From Variovorax sp. WS11 (GTDB lineage: Bacteria; Pseudomonadota; Gammaproteobacteria; Burkholderiales; Burkholderiaceae_C), in contig NZ_JAAGOW010000001.1 of assembly GCF_010499245.1 (NCBI RefSeq), positions 1,178,001 through 1,242,000 on the forward strand: a stretch of 64,000 nt of DNA, read 5' to 3'. Below the pieces are notes generated by a model, which saw nothing but the letters and a program-made list of their open reading frames with translations, had not been told where the DNA came from and made no database searches. This document shows, one piece after another, positions 8,580 through 17,301 of the stretch (the first letter of the stretch is position 1; every line of letters begins with the position of its first letter). The position numbers were made by a program, and so were the translations under genes.

Positions 8580-8793
8580 ATGCAAGTCTTCGACCCGCGA
8601 CAGATCCAGGTGCCCTCAGGCCATTTCATCGGCGGCCGCCTGGGTGCTGCGCCGCTGGGCGAGCTGATCGAAGCCGACGCGCCGCGGCTCGAGCCGCTCG
8701 AAGTCGGGCATCGGCAAGGACCTGGGGCGCCAGGCGGTCGAGGCCAACCTGCGCTTCAAAAGCGTGCTCATCGACTTTGCTGCAGCGCACTAA
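8580..8793 (+). pseudogene. Aldehyde dehydrogenase relic (start, an internal piece and end joined by deletions)
   Basis: An ATG at 8580 opens a frame reading MQVFDPRQIQVPSGHFIGG, the usual start of an aldehyde dehydrogenase. About 20 residues on comes ELIEADAPRLEPLE, which in intact enzymes lies roughly 100 residues in. At 8701 the similarity shifts to another frame: KSGIGKDLGRQAVEANLRF then KSVLIDF, ending TAA at 8793. This is the classical C-terminus of the family. Over 400 residues, including the catalytic Cys and Glu, are gone. The piece order is preserved, so this looks like repeated internal deletion of a once complete gene. No RNA or protein function is expected. Confidence 0.75.
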
Positions 8794-8973
8794 GGTGCAT
8801 GGCCGCACGCCGCAGGGGCAGACCGCATGGCATGCCGCCGGCGCCCCTTCAAACCGCAGCTTTCGTGCGCCAGGCACTTCATTTCCCTACAACCTCGAAG
8901 CGGCTGCGTGCTGCAATCGCTTCGTCATGAGTTCGTCGCATTTGCATCTTTCATTTAAGGAATAGAGACCATC
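8794..8973. other. Intergenic region upstream of HAD hydrolase
   Basis: No gene is visible. The last bases (TTTAAGGAATAGAGACC before the ATG at 8974) supply an AAGGAA ribosome-binding site for the HAD gene. Its promoter must also lie here, but I cannot point to a convincing -35/-10 pair. Confidence 0.5.
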
Positions 8974-9639
8974 ATGCCCTTCCGTCCCAAGTACATCACC
9001 TTCGACTGCTACGGCACGCTGACGCGCTTTCGCATGGGCGAAATGACGCGCGACATCTTTGCCGACCGCATTCCGGCCGAGCAGATGGAGCAGTTCATTG
9101 CCGACTTCACGGCCTACCGCTTCGACGAAGTGCTGGGCGACTGGCAACCCTACGAAGTGGTGCTGAAGAACGCAGTGCGCCGCCTGTGCAAGAAGTGGAA
9201 GATCCAGTATCTCGACAGCGAAGCGCAGAAGTACTACGACGCGGTGCCCACCTGGGCGCCGCATGCGGACGTGCCCGCGGGCCTGGCCAGGATCGCCAAC
9301 GAGATCCCGCTGGTGATCCTGTCCAACGCCTCGGACGACCAGATCCAGAAGAACGTGGCGATGCTCGGCGCGCCCTTCCACCGCGTCTACACAGCGCAGC
9401 AAGCCCAGGCCTACAAGCCGCGCCTGAAGGCCTTCGAATACATGCTCGACTCGCTGGGCTGCAACCCCGAGGACGTGCTGCACGTGTCCTCCAGCCTGCG
9501 CTACGACCTGATGTCGGCGGACGACCTGGGCATCGTCAACAAGGTGTTCGTCAACCGTGGCCATGGCCCGGGCAACCCGGCCTACCGCTACGTCGAGATC
9601 AAGGACATCGGCGGCCTGCCGGGCGTCGTCGGTCTCTGA
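8974..9639 (+). CDS. Haloacid dehalogenase type II / HAD-like hydrolase
   Basis: The 221-residue protein has all four HAD motifs: the nucleophile in FDCYGTL (Asp11), ILSNAS (Ser117-Asn118), the lysine in AYKPRLKAFEY (Lys148) and the acidic motif IV near SSSLRYDLMSADD. The DxYGT form without a second Asp at the +2 position is that of L-2-haloacid dehalogenases rather than phosphatases. The true substrate may still differ, since many such genes sit in amino acid or amine clusters, as here. The end is 25 bases before the amine oxidase gene, suggesting co-transcription. A paralogous fragment lies at 1-195. Confidence 0.88.
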   Translation: MPFRPKYITFDCYGTLTRFRMGEMTRDIFADRIPAEQMEQFIADFTAYRFDEVLGDWQPYEVVLKNAVRRLCKKWKIQYLDSEAQKYYDAVPTWAPHADVPAGLARIANEIPLVILSNASDDQIQKNVAMLGAPFHRVYTAQQAQAYKPRLKAFEYMLDSLGCNPEDVLHVSSSLRYDLMSADDLGIVNKVFVNRGHGPGNPAYRYVEIKDIGGLPGVVGL

Positions 9640-9664
9640 TCGCTCCCGCCACGCACCCCACGCC

Positions 9665-10960
9665 ATGAAGCTCGACTCCTACTGGACCGATTCGGCACCC
9701 GCCTTCGTGCCCGAGCCGCATGAACTGCCGGCCAAGGTCGACGTCGCCGTCGTCGGCGGCGGCTTCACGGGCCTGTCGGCGGCGCTGGCGCTGGCCAAGC
9801 GCGGCGCCAAGGTGGTGGTGCTGGAGGCCGGCGAGCGCGTGGCGGCCGAGGCGTCGGGGCGCAACGGCGGTCACGTCAACAACGGCCTGGCGGTGGACTA
9901 TGCCGAGGTGGCCGCAAAGTTCGGCGCCGACCGGGCTCGCGCCTGGTACCGCGCCTATGACGACGCCGTGGACACGGTCGAGCGGCTGGTGCGCGACGAG
10001 GCCATCGACTGCGACTTCCTGCGCCACGGCAAGCTCAAGCTCGCCACGCGGCCGAGCCAGATGGCCGCGCTCGAACGCAGCGCCGAGCGCCTGGTCGGCG
10101 ACGGCGTCGACACCGACGTCGAGATCCTCGATGCGGCGCGCGTGCATGCCGAAGTGCAGAGCGAGCGTTTCCACGGCGGCCTGCTCTACAAGCGCAGCGG
10201 CCAGATGCACATGGGCCGCTTCGCGCAGGGCCTGGCCACAGCGGCCGAGCGCAACGGTGCGCAGATCCACACCGGCACGGGCGTGCAGCGCATCGAGCGC
10301 GTGGGCCAGGGCCATGCACATCGGCTGCACACGGCGAGCGGCCCCGTCGCCGCCCAGCAGGTGCTGCTGGCCACCGGTGCGACGCGCCATGGCGGCTACG
10401 GCAGCTTCGGCTGGCTGCGCCGGCGCATCGTGCCGATCGGCAGCTTCATCGTGGTCACCGAGCCGCTGGGCGCCGAGCGCGCGCAGGCCCTGCTGGCCGC
10501 GCGGCGCACCTACACCACGGTGGCCAACATCCACCACTATTTCCGGCTCACCACCGACCACCGGCTGGTGTTCGGCGGGCGCGCGCGCTTCGCCGTCTCC
10601 AGCCCGCAGTCCGATGCCGCAAGCGGCGAGATCCTGCGCGCCGGCCTGGCCGAAACCTTTCCGCAACTCGGCCCGGTGCGGCTCGACTATTGCTGGGGTG
10701 GCCTGGTCGACATGACGCAGGACCGCCTGCCGCATGCCGGCGAGCGCAATGGCCTCTACTACGCGATGGGTTACAGCGGCCACGGCACCCAGATGTCGGT
10801 GCACATGGGCCAGCGCATGGCGGCCGTGATGGCCGGCGACGCGAGCGCCAACCCGTGGCGCGACCACGACTGGCCCGCCATCCCCGGCCACTTCGGCCCG
10901 CCGTGGTTCCTGCCGGCGGTGGGCCTCTACTACACGCTCAAGGACCGGCTGGCCGCCTGA
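9665..10960 (+). CDS. FAD-dependent amine oxidoreductase (gamma-glutamylputrescine oxidase / PuuB-like)
   Basis: The 431-residue protein starts with the YWTDSAP segment typical of PuuB-like enzymes and carries the FAD motif VAVVGGGFTGLSAA (Gly31, 33, 36). The motif EASGRNGGHVNNG follows, again a hallmark of the DAO-type family including gamma-glutamylputrescine oxidase. A C-terminal GYSGHGTQMSVHMG closes the FAD site. Members oxidise a secondary or primary amine to an aldehyde with release of H2O2 or reduction of an acceptor. I chose the ATG at 9665 rather than the longer open frame because it lies right before this conserved start. It sits between a HAD gene and a peptide-type ABC importer, suggesting it oxidises what is imported. 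Confidence 0.88.
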   Translation: MKLDSYWTDSAPAFVPEPHELPAKVDVAVVGGGFTGLSAALALAKRGAKVVVLEAGERVAAEASGRNGGHVNNGLAVDYAEVAAKFGADRARAWYRAYDDAVDTVERLVRDEAIDCDFLRHGKLKLATRPSQMAALERSAERLVGDGVDTDVEILDAARVHAEVQSERFHGGLLYKRSGQMHMGRFAQGLATAAERNGAQIHTGTGVQRIERVGQGHAHRLHTASGPVAAQQVLLATGATRHGGYGSFGWLRRRIVPIGSFIVVTEPLGAERAQALLAARRTYTTVANIHHYFRLTTDHRLVFGGRARFAVSSPQSDAASGEILRAGLAETFPQLGPVRLDYCWGGLVDMTQDRLPHAGERNGLYYAMGYSGHGTQMSVHMGQRMAAVMAGDASANPWRDHDWPAIPGHFGPPWFLPAVGLYYTLKDRLAA

Positions 10961-11032
10961 GCGCCCCGCGAGCCTCCACTTTCTTTCGTTCCGCTTTCTT
11001 CAACCACAAGGCCTCACCAGGAGCACCTCACC

Positions 11033-12655
11033 ATGAACGACAGCAGCCACAAGAGCTTCGAAAATCTCGTCGGTCCCGGCGAAAGCCTTCGCGCGATGGA
11101 GTCGCTGCGGCGCGGCGCCACGCGGCGCGACATCCTCTCGATGCTGATGGCCGGTGGCATGCAGGCCACCCTGGCCGGCAGCCTGGCGGGCGTGGCGATG
11201 AACGCCCATGCGCAAACGCCCCGCAAGGGCGGGCGCATCCGAGTCGCCGGCGCCACCGCCGCCGCCACCGACACGCTCGATCCGGCCAAGCAGTCGAACC
11301 AGACCGACTACTCGCGCTGCAACATGATCTACAACGGCCTCACCTCGCTCGACGGCAGCCTGACGCCGCAACCCGCGCTGGCCGAATCGTTCACCACCAA
11401 GGATGCGAAGACCTGGGTCTTCACGCTGCGCAAGGGCGTGGTGTTCCACGACGGCAAGGCGCTCTCGCCCGCCGACGTGGTGTTCTCGGTCATGCGCCAC
11501 AAGGACCCGGCTGCCGCCTCCAAGGCCAAGGTGCTCGCCGACCAGATCGAGAGCGTCAAGGCCACCGGCCCCAACGAAGTGACGGTGGTGCTCAGCGCGC
11601 CGAACGCCGACCTGCCGGTGATCCTCGGCACCTTCCACTTCCACATCGTCAAGGAAGGCACCACCGACTTCAATGCCGGCATCGGCACCGGGCCGTACAA
11701 GCTCAAGGAATTCAAGCCCGGCGTGCGCTCGCTGATGGTGCGCAACGACGCCTACTGGAAGCCCGGCAAGCCCTACCTCGACGAGATCGAGTTCGTGGGC
11801 ATCGGCGACGAGAGCGCGCGTGTCAACGCGCTGCTGTCCGGCGGCATGGACCTGGTGGGCTCGGTCAATCCGCGATCCGTAGAGCGCGTGAAGGGCACGC
11901 CCGGCTTCGGCATCTTCGTCACCCAGTCGGGCCAATACTCCGACCTCGTGATGCGCAAGGACGTGGGCCCCGGCGCCAACCCAGACTTCGTGCTCGCGAT
12001 GAAGCACCTGTTCGACCGCGAGCAGATGAAAAAGACCATCGCGCTGGACTACGCCGTGGTCGGCAACGACCAGCCGATCGATCCGACCAACCGCTTCTAC
12101 TTCGCCGGCCTGCCGCAGCGGCCCTTCGACCTCGACAAGGCCAAGTTCCATCTGCAGAAGTCCGGCGTCACCGGCAAGGTGCCGATCGTGGCGTCGCCGG
12201 CGGCGCTCTACTCGGTGGAGATGGCGCTGGTGCTGCAGCAGGCTGCGCAACGCGCCGGCCTCGAGCTGGACATCAAGCGCATGCCGGCCGACGGCTACTG
12301 GTCGAACCACTGGCTCAACAGCCACGTGGGCTTCGGCAACGTCAACCCGCGGCCCAGCGCCGACGTGCTGCTGACGCAGTTCTTCCAGTCGGGCGCGGCC
12401 TGGAACGAGTCGCGCTGGAAGAGCGAGAAGTTCGACCAGTTGCTGCTGGCCTCGCGCGCCGAGACCGACCTGGCCAAGCGCAAGCAGATGTACGCGGACA
12501 TGCAGACGCTGATCCACCAGGACGCCGGCATCGGCATCCCGCTGTTCCTTGCCAGCATCGACGGCCATACGTCCAAGCTCAAGGGCCTGTCACCGATTCC
12601 GCTCGGGGGCCTGATGGGCTACAACTTCGCCGAGAACGTCTGGCTGGAAGCCTGA
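11033..12655 (+). CDS. ABC transporter substrate-binding protein, family 5 (peptide/opine type)
   Basis: This 540-residue protein is the size of DppA/OppA-type binding proteins. A twin-arginine-like export signal is visible: ATRRDILSMLMAGG followed by a hydrophobic stretch and a likely AHA-QTP cleavage site near residue 60. The family 5 features that follow are LDPAKQSNQTD, YNGLTSLDGSL and IGTGPYKLKEFKPG. It binds the cargo in the periplasm for the two permeases and the ATPase encoded directly downstream. The GAGCACCTCACC leader supplies only a modest ribosome-binding site. Confidence 0.93.
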   Translation: MNDSSHKSFENLVGPGESLRAMESLRRGATRRDILSMLMAGGMQATLAGSLAGVAMNAHAQTPRKGGRIRVAGATAAATDTLDPAKQSNQTDYSRCNMIYNGLTSLDGSLTPQPALAESFTTKDAKTWVFTLRKGVVFHDGKALSPADVVFSVMRHKDPAAASKAKVLADQIESVKATGPNEVTVVLSAPNADLPVILGTFHFHIVKEGTTDFNAGIGTGPYKLKEFKPGVRSLMVRNDAYWKPGKPYLDEIEFVGIGDESARVNALLSGGMDLVGSVNPRSVERVKGTPGFGIFVTQSGQYSDLVMRKDVGPGANPDFVLAMKHLFDREQMKKTIALDYAVVGNDQPIDPTNRFYFAGLPQRPFDLDKAKFHLQKSGVTGKVPIVASPAALYSVEMALVLQQAAQRAGLELDIKRMPADGYWSNHWLNSHVGFGNVNPRPSADVLLTQFFQSGAAWNESRWKSEKFDQLLLASRAETDLAKRKQMYADMQTLIHQDAGIGIPLFLASIDGHTSKLKGLSPIPLGGLMGYNFAENVWLEA

Positions 12656-12677
12656 TCCGCCCTCCGGAAGATCCTCC

Positions 12678-13634
12678 ATGAACCATGTGATCCTGAAGCT
12701 CCTCGCTCAGCGCATCGCGCTGGCGCTGCTGTCACTGCTGGCGGTGTCGGTGATCGTCTTCTCCATCACCGCGGTGCTGCCCGGCGATGCGGCGCAGGAG
12801 CAGCTCGGCCAGGAGGCCACGCCGGAGGCGCTGGCCGCGCTGCGCACGCAGATGGGCCTGGACGTGCCGGCGCCGCAGCGCTACGCGAAGTGGCTGCTCG
12901 GCATGGTGCAGGGCGACCCAGGCCGCTCCGCGACCACGCAATTGCCGGTTTCGGAGCTGGTCGCCAGCCGGCTGCCCAACTCGCTGTTGCTGGCGGCGGT
13001 GACGGCGCTGTTCTCGGTGCCGATCGCTCTCACCCTCGGCATCGCCTCGGCGGTGTGGCGCGGCTCGTGGTTCGACCGCGCCGCCTCGACGACGGCGGTG
13101 GGCGTGGTGTCGGTGCCGGAGTTCCTGGTCGCGACGCTGGCGGTGCTGGTGTTCGCGGTCCAGCTGCGCTGGCTGCCGGCGCTGTCCTTCGTCAACGACA
13201 TCGAGTCGATCGGGCAGATGCTGCGCGCCTTCGCCATGCCGGTGCTGGTGCTGTGCTGCGTGATCGTCGCGCAGATGATGCGCATGACGCGCGCCGCGGT
13301 GATCGACCAGCTCGAAGCGCCCTACATCGAGATGGTGCGGCTCAAGGGCGCCTCGCCGATGCGCATGGTGCTGGCGCACGCGCTGCCCAATGCGGTGGGC
13401 CCGATAGCCAACGCGGTGGCGCTGAGCCTGTCGTACCTGCTGGGCGGCGTGATCATCGTCGAGACCATCTTCAACTACCCGGGCATCGCCAAGCTGATGG
13501 TCGACGGCGTCTCGCAGCGCGACATGCCGCTGGTGCAGACCTGCGCCATGATCTTTTGCTGCGCCTACCTGATCCTGGTGACCACGGCCGACATCTGCGG
13601 CATCGTGGCCAACCCGCGGCTGCGGCATCGCTGA
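12678..13634 (+). CDS. ABC transporter permease (DppB/OppB type)
   Basis: The 318-residue integral membrane protein begins with a transmembrane segment (about 10-32, ALLSLLAVSVIVFSIT). It has the ordinary DppB arrangement with about six helices and an EAA-like loop, EMVRLKGASPMRMVLAHALPN split across residues near 215-235. The segment LPGDAAQEQLGQ after the first helix is also typical. It pairs with the DppC-type permease downstream, from which it is separated by ten bases. A start at 12678 lies 22 bases after the binding protein stop. Confidence 0.93.
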   Translation: MNHVILKLLAQRIALALLSLLAVSVIVFSITAVLPGDAAQEQLGQEATPEALAALRTQMGLDVPAPQRYAKWLLGMVQGDPGRSATTQLPVSELVASRLPNSLLLAAVTALFSVPIALTLGIASAVWRGSWFDRAASTTAVGVVSVPEFLVATLAVLVFAVQLRWLPALSFVNDIESIGQMLRAFAMPVLVLCCVIVAQMMRMTRAAVIDQLEAPYIEMVRLKGASPMRMVLAHALPNAVGPIANAVALSLSYLLGGVIIVETIFNYPGIAKLMVDGVSQRDMPLVQTCAMIFCCAYLILVTTADICGIVANPRLRHR

Positions 13635-13644
13635 GGTGAGCTCC

Positions 13645-14553
13645 ATGGAAACCACATCCACCTCCACCCCCCTCGTGAGCGCCACGGCGGCCATCGCGCC
13701 CCCGCCGCAAGGGCGCCGCGGCAGCCCGCTGCGCTGGCTCGGCGGCTTCGGCATCTCCGGCCTGCTCGGCCTGGCCGTGCTGCTGTTCTGGATGCTCGCG
13801 GCCCTGCTCGGGCCCTGGCTGCTTTCGCACAGTTCGGCGGCCATGGGCACCTCGAACGTCTTCGCGCCCATGAGCGCGGCGCACTGGCTGGGCACCGACT
13901 ACCTCGGGCGCGACATGCTGGCGCTCATCATCGACGGCGCGCGCTACACGGTCGGCGTTGCATTGCTCGCCACGGTGCTGGCCAGCGGCACCGGCATCAC
14001 GCTGGCGCTGCTGGCTGCCGCCAGCGGCCGCTGGATCGACGCGGTGCTGAGCCGCGGCCTCGACACGCTGACGGCCATCCCGAGCAAGATGTTCGCGCTC
14101 ATCATGGTGGCCGGCTTCGGCTCCTCGGTGCCCATGCTGGTGGCCACGGCGGCCATCATCTACGTGCCGGGTGCCTACCGGATCGCGCGTTCGCTGGCCG
14201 TCAACATCAATGCGCTGGACTACGTGACCGTGGCGCGCACGCGCGGCGAGGGCACGCTCTACATCATGCTGCGCGAGATCCTGCCCAACATCGTCGGCCC
14301 GATGCTGGCCGACCTCGGCCTGCGCTTCGTCTACGTCGTGCTGCTGCTGGCGAGCATGAGCTTCCTCGGCCTGGGCATCCAGCCGCCGGCGGCCGACTGG
14401 GGCTCGCTGGTGCGCGAGAACATCGGTGCGCTGGCCATGGGCGGCGCCTCGGTGATCGTGCCGGCGCTGGCCATCGCGAGCCTGACCATCTCGGTCAACC
14501 TCGTCATCGACAACCTGCCGGGCCGCACCGCCCGCGAACGAGGAGCACGCTGA
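13645..14553 (+). CDS. ABC transporter permease (DppC/OppC type)
   Basis: From ATG 13645 this is 302 residues, with the DppC features: a first helix near residues 35-60, MSAAHWLGTDYLGRDML, an EAA-like loop at TVARTRGEGTLYIMLREI and five further helices. An alternative GTG at 13636 would add three residues. I prefer the ATG because GAGGTGA at 13633-13639 is a good ribosome-binding site five bases upstream of it and would be part of the coding region otherwise. Its stop overlaps the ATPase start by one base (TGATG). Confidence 0.92.
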   Translation: METTSTSTPLVSATAAIAPPPQGRRGSPLRWLGGFGISGLLGLAVLLFWMLAALLGPWLLSHSSAAMGTSNVFAPMSAAHWLGTDYLGRDMLALIIDGARYTVGVALLATVLASGTGITLALLAAASGRWIDAVLSRGLDTLTAIPSKMFALIMVAGFGSSVPMLVATAAIIYVPGAYRIARSLAVNINALDYVTVARTRGEGTLYIMLREILPNIVGPMLADLGLRFVYVVLLLASMSFLGLGIQPPAADWGSLVRENIGALAMGGASVIVPALAIASLTISVNLVIDNLPGRTARERGAR

Positions 14554-16178
14554 TGGGCGCACCACTCAAGGTCCAGGGCCTCAGCATCACGGCCGGCGCG
14601 AACACGCTGGTCGATGCCTTGAGCTTCTCCGTGCAGCCCGGCGAGGTGCTGGCACTGATCGGCGAATCCGGCTCCGGCAAGACCACCACCGCGCTGGCGC
14701 TGATGGGCTATGCGCGCCACGGCTGCCGCATCTCGGCGGGCCGGGTGCAGATCGGCGACACCGACGTGCTCTCGCTCGATGCGGCGCAGCAGCGCGCGTT
14801 GCGCGGGCGCACCGTCTCCTACATCGCGCAGAGCGCGGCCGCCTCCTTCAATCCCTCGCGCACGATCATGGACCAGGTGGTCGAGCCGACCGTCATCCAC
14901 CGCCTGTGCAAGCGCTCCGAGGCCGAGGCCAAGGCGGTGCAGCTCTTCCGCGAGCTGGCGCTGCCCGATCCCGAGACCATCGGCGATCGCTATCCGCACC
15001 AGGTCTCCGGCGGCCAGCTGCAGCGCCTGATGGCGGCGATGGCGCTGATCGGCGACCCCGACCTGGTGATCCTGGACGAGCCCACCACCGCGCTGGACGT
15101 GACCACGCAGATCGAGGTGCTGCGCGCCTTCCGCCGCGTGGTGCGCGAGCGCCGCGCCACCGCGGTGTACGTGAGCCACGACCTGGCGGTGGTGGCGCAG
15201 ATGGCGGACCACATCCTGGTGCTGCGCGACGGCAAGATGCGCGAGGTGAATTCCACCGGGCAGATCCTCACGGCGCCGGTGAATGACTACACGAAGAGCC
15301 TGCTGGCCGCCGCGCGGCCCGCGCCGCGTGCGTGCGGCCCTGTCGCGGGCGACACATCGCTGCTGCTCGATGTGCGCGAGCTCTCGGCCGGCTATGGACC
15401 GGTCGACAAGCAAGGCCGACCGGCCAAACTGATCCTCGAGGACATCAACCTCCAGCTCCACCGCGGGCAGGCGATCGGCGTGATCGGCGAGTCGGGCTCC
15501 GGCAAGACCACGCTGGCACGCGCCGTCGCCGGCTTGCTGAGCCCATGCCACGGCAGCATTCTGTTCGACCAGCGCGAGTTGAAGCCGACGCTCGCACAGC
15601 GCGACAAGGAAGAGCTGCGCCGGGTCCAGATCGTGTTCCAGATGGCGGACACGGCGCTGAACCCCTCGCAGACCGTCGAGCGCATCCTGGCGCGGCCGCT
15701 GCAGTTTTACAAGGGGTTGCGCGGCGAGCCGCTGCGCCAGCGCATCCGCGAACTGCTGGACCTGGTGAAGCTGCCGCAGACCGTCGCCGGGCGCCTGCCT
15801 GGCGGGCTGTCGGGCGGGCAGAAGCAGCGCGTCAACCTGGCGCGCGCGCTCGCGGCCGAGCCGGACCTGATCCTGTGCGACGAGGTGACCTCGGCACTGG
15901 ACACGGTCGTCGGCGCGGCGGTGCTGGATTTGATGGCCGAACTTCGGCGCGAGCTCGGCGTCTCCTATCTCTTCATCAGCCACGACCTGCACACGGTGCG
16001 CGCGGTGTGCGACGAGATCGTCGTGATGCAGCACGGCCGCAAGCTCGCGCAGGTGGCGCGCGCCGACTACGAGCGCGGGCCGCACCATCCCTACTACGAA
16101 CTGCTGGCCCGCTCGGTGCCCGAGCTGCGGCAGGGCTGGCTCGACGAGATGGATCGCAAGATGGCGCTCGCCGCATGA
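14553..16178 (+). CDS. ABC transporter ATP-binding protein, two fused nucleotide-binding domains (DppD-DppF fusion)
   Basis: The 541-residue protein has two complete ATPase domains, each with Walker A (GESGSGKTTTAL near residue 35 and GESGSGKTTLAR near 315), a signature motif (VSGGQLQRL and LSGGQKQRVNL) and Walker B (LVILDEPTTALD and LILCDEVTSALD). In most peptide importers these domains are two proteins; here they are one chain. The start overlaps the upstream permease stop, and the ATGA at its end overlaps the next gene. It powers the importer encoded at 11033-14553. Confidence 0.94.
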   Translation: MGAPLKVQGLSITAGANTLVDALSFSVQPGEVLALIGESGSGKTTTALALMGYARHGCRISAGRVQIGDTDVLSLDAAQQRALRGRTVSYIAQSAAASFNPSRTIMDQVVEPTVIHRLCKRSEAEAKAVQLFRELALPDPETIGDRYPHQVSGGQLQRLMAAMALIGDPDLVILDEPTTALDVTTQIEVLRAFRRVVRERRATAVYVSHDLAVVAQMADHILVLRDGKMREVNSTGQILTAPVNDYTKSLLAAARPAPRACGPVAGDTSLLLDVRELSAGYGPVDKQGRPAKLILEDINLQLHRGQAIGVIGESGSGKTTLARAVAGLLSPCHGSILFDQRELKPTLAQRDKEELRRVQIVFQMADTALNPSQTVERILARPLQFYKGLRGEPLRQRIRELLDLVKLPQTVAGRLPGGLSGGQKQRVNLARALAAEPDLILCDEVTSALDTVVGAAVLDLMAELRRELGVSYLFISHDLHTVRAVCDEIVVMQHGRKLAQVARADYERGPHHPYYELLARSVPELRQGWLDEMDRKMALAA

Positions 16179-17278
16179 AAGACACCGACATGACCCCCAC
16201 CTTCCGCATCGCACTCATCGCCGGCGACGGCATCGGCAAGGAAGTGATGCCCGAGGGCCTGCGCGTCGTGCAGGCCGCGGCAGAGCGCTTCGGCTTCGAG
16301 CTCGACTGCCGCACCATCGACTGGGCGAGCTGCGACTACTACGCCGAGCACGGCAAGATGATGCCGGACGACTGGAAGGAGCAACTGAAGGGCGTGGACG
16401 CGCTGTACTTCGGCGCTGTCGGCTGGCCCGCCACGGTGCCGGACCACGTCTCGCTGTGGGGCTCGCTGCTCAAGTTCAGGCGCGAGTTCGATCAGTACAT
16501 CAACCTGCGCCCGGTGCGCCTGTTCGAGGGCGTGCCCTGCCCGCTGGCGGGCCGCCAGCCCGGCGACATCGACTACCTGGTGGTGCGCGAGAACACCGAG
16601 GGCGAATACACGTCGCTGGGCGGCGTGATGTACGAAGGCACCGAGCGCGAGATCGTGATCCAGGAGTCGGTCTTCTCGCGGCACGGCACCGATCGCGTGC
16701 TGAAGTACGCCTACGAGCTCGCCCAGGCACGCAAGCGCAAGCACCTGACCGTGGCCACCAAGAGCAACGGCATCGCGATCAGCATGCCCTGGTGGGACGG
16801 CCGCGCCGATGCCATCGGCCGCGAGTACCCCGAGGTGCAGGTCGACAAGCAGCACATCGACATCCTGTCGGCGCGCTTCGTGCTGCAGCCCACGCGCTTC
16901 GACGTGGTGGTGGCGAGCAACCTATTCGGCGACATCCTCTCCGACCTCGGCCCCGCGACCACCGGCACCATCGGCCTCGCGCCTTCGGCCAACCTCAATC
17001 CGGACCGCAAGTTCCCCTCGCTGTTCGAGCCCGTGCACGGCTCGGCGCCCGACATCTACGGGCAGAACATCGCCAACCCGATCGCGATGATCTGGTCGGG
17101 GGCGCTGATGCTGGATTTCCTCACGCAGGGACAAGGCGCCGGCCGCGCCGCGCACGACGCGATCCTCGGCGCGATCGAGGCGGTGCTGCGCGAAGGGCCG
17201 CGCACGCGCGACCTGGGCGGCACGGCCTCCACCACCGACATGGGCATCACGATCGCCGAGCGCGTTGCCGCAGCCTGA
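16175..17278 (+). CDS. Tartrate/isopropylmalate dehydrogenase family protein (beta-decarboxylating dehydrogenase)
   Basis: The protein has the isocitrate/isopropylmalate dehydrogenase fold: IALIAGDGIGKEV near the start, LRPVRLFEG, NTEGEYTSLGG, the metal-binding segment SNLFGDILSDLGP and HGSAPDIYGQ. The IDWASCDYYAEHGKMMPDDW segment is that of the TtuC tartrate dehydrogenase branch, which oxidises D-malate, tartrate or related 2-hydroxyacids with NAD+. The ATG at 16175 overlaps the ABC ATPase stop (ATGA) and gives 367 residues; an ATG at 16190 would give 362. It sits in the same transcription unit as the importer, so it probably acts on a breakdown product of the imported compound. Confidence 0.88.
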   Translation: MKDTDMTPTFRIALIAGDGIGKEVMPEGLRVVQAAAERFGFELDCRTIDWASCDYYAEHGKMMPDDWKEQLKGVDALYFGAVGWPATVPDHVSLWGSLLKFRREFDQYINLRPVRLFEGVPCPLAGRQPGDIDYLVVRENTEGEYTSLGGVMYEGTEREIVIQESVFSRHGTDRVLKYAYELAQARKRKHLTVATKSNGIAISMPWWDGRADAIGREYPEVQVDKQHIDILSARFVLQPTRFDVVVASNLFGDILSDLGPATTGTIGLAPSANLNPDRKFPSLFEPVHGSAPDIYGQNIANPIAMIWSGALMLDFLTQGQGAGRAAHDAILGAIEAVLREGPRTRDLGGTASTTDMGITIAERVAAA

Positions 17279-17301
17279 CAACCCTTCATAAACCTCAGAC
17301 C

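Noticed and set aside
7470..8585. Longer GNAT gene starting at 8585
   Set aside because: The extra 79 residues resemble no protein and overlap the start of the aldehyde dehydrogenase relic on the other strand.
13636..14553. GTG start at 13636 for the DppC-type permease
   Set aside because: The bases GAGGTGA that would be part of it form a good ribosome-binding site for the ATG nine bases later.
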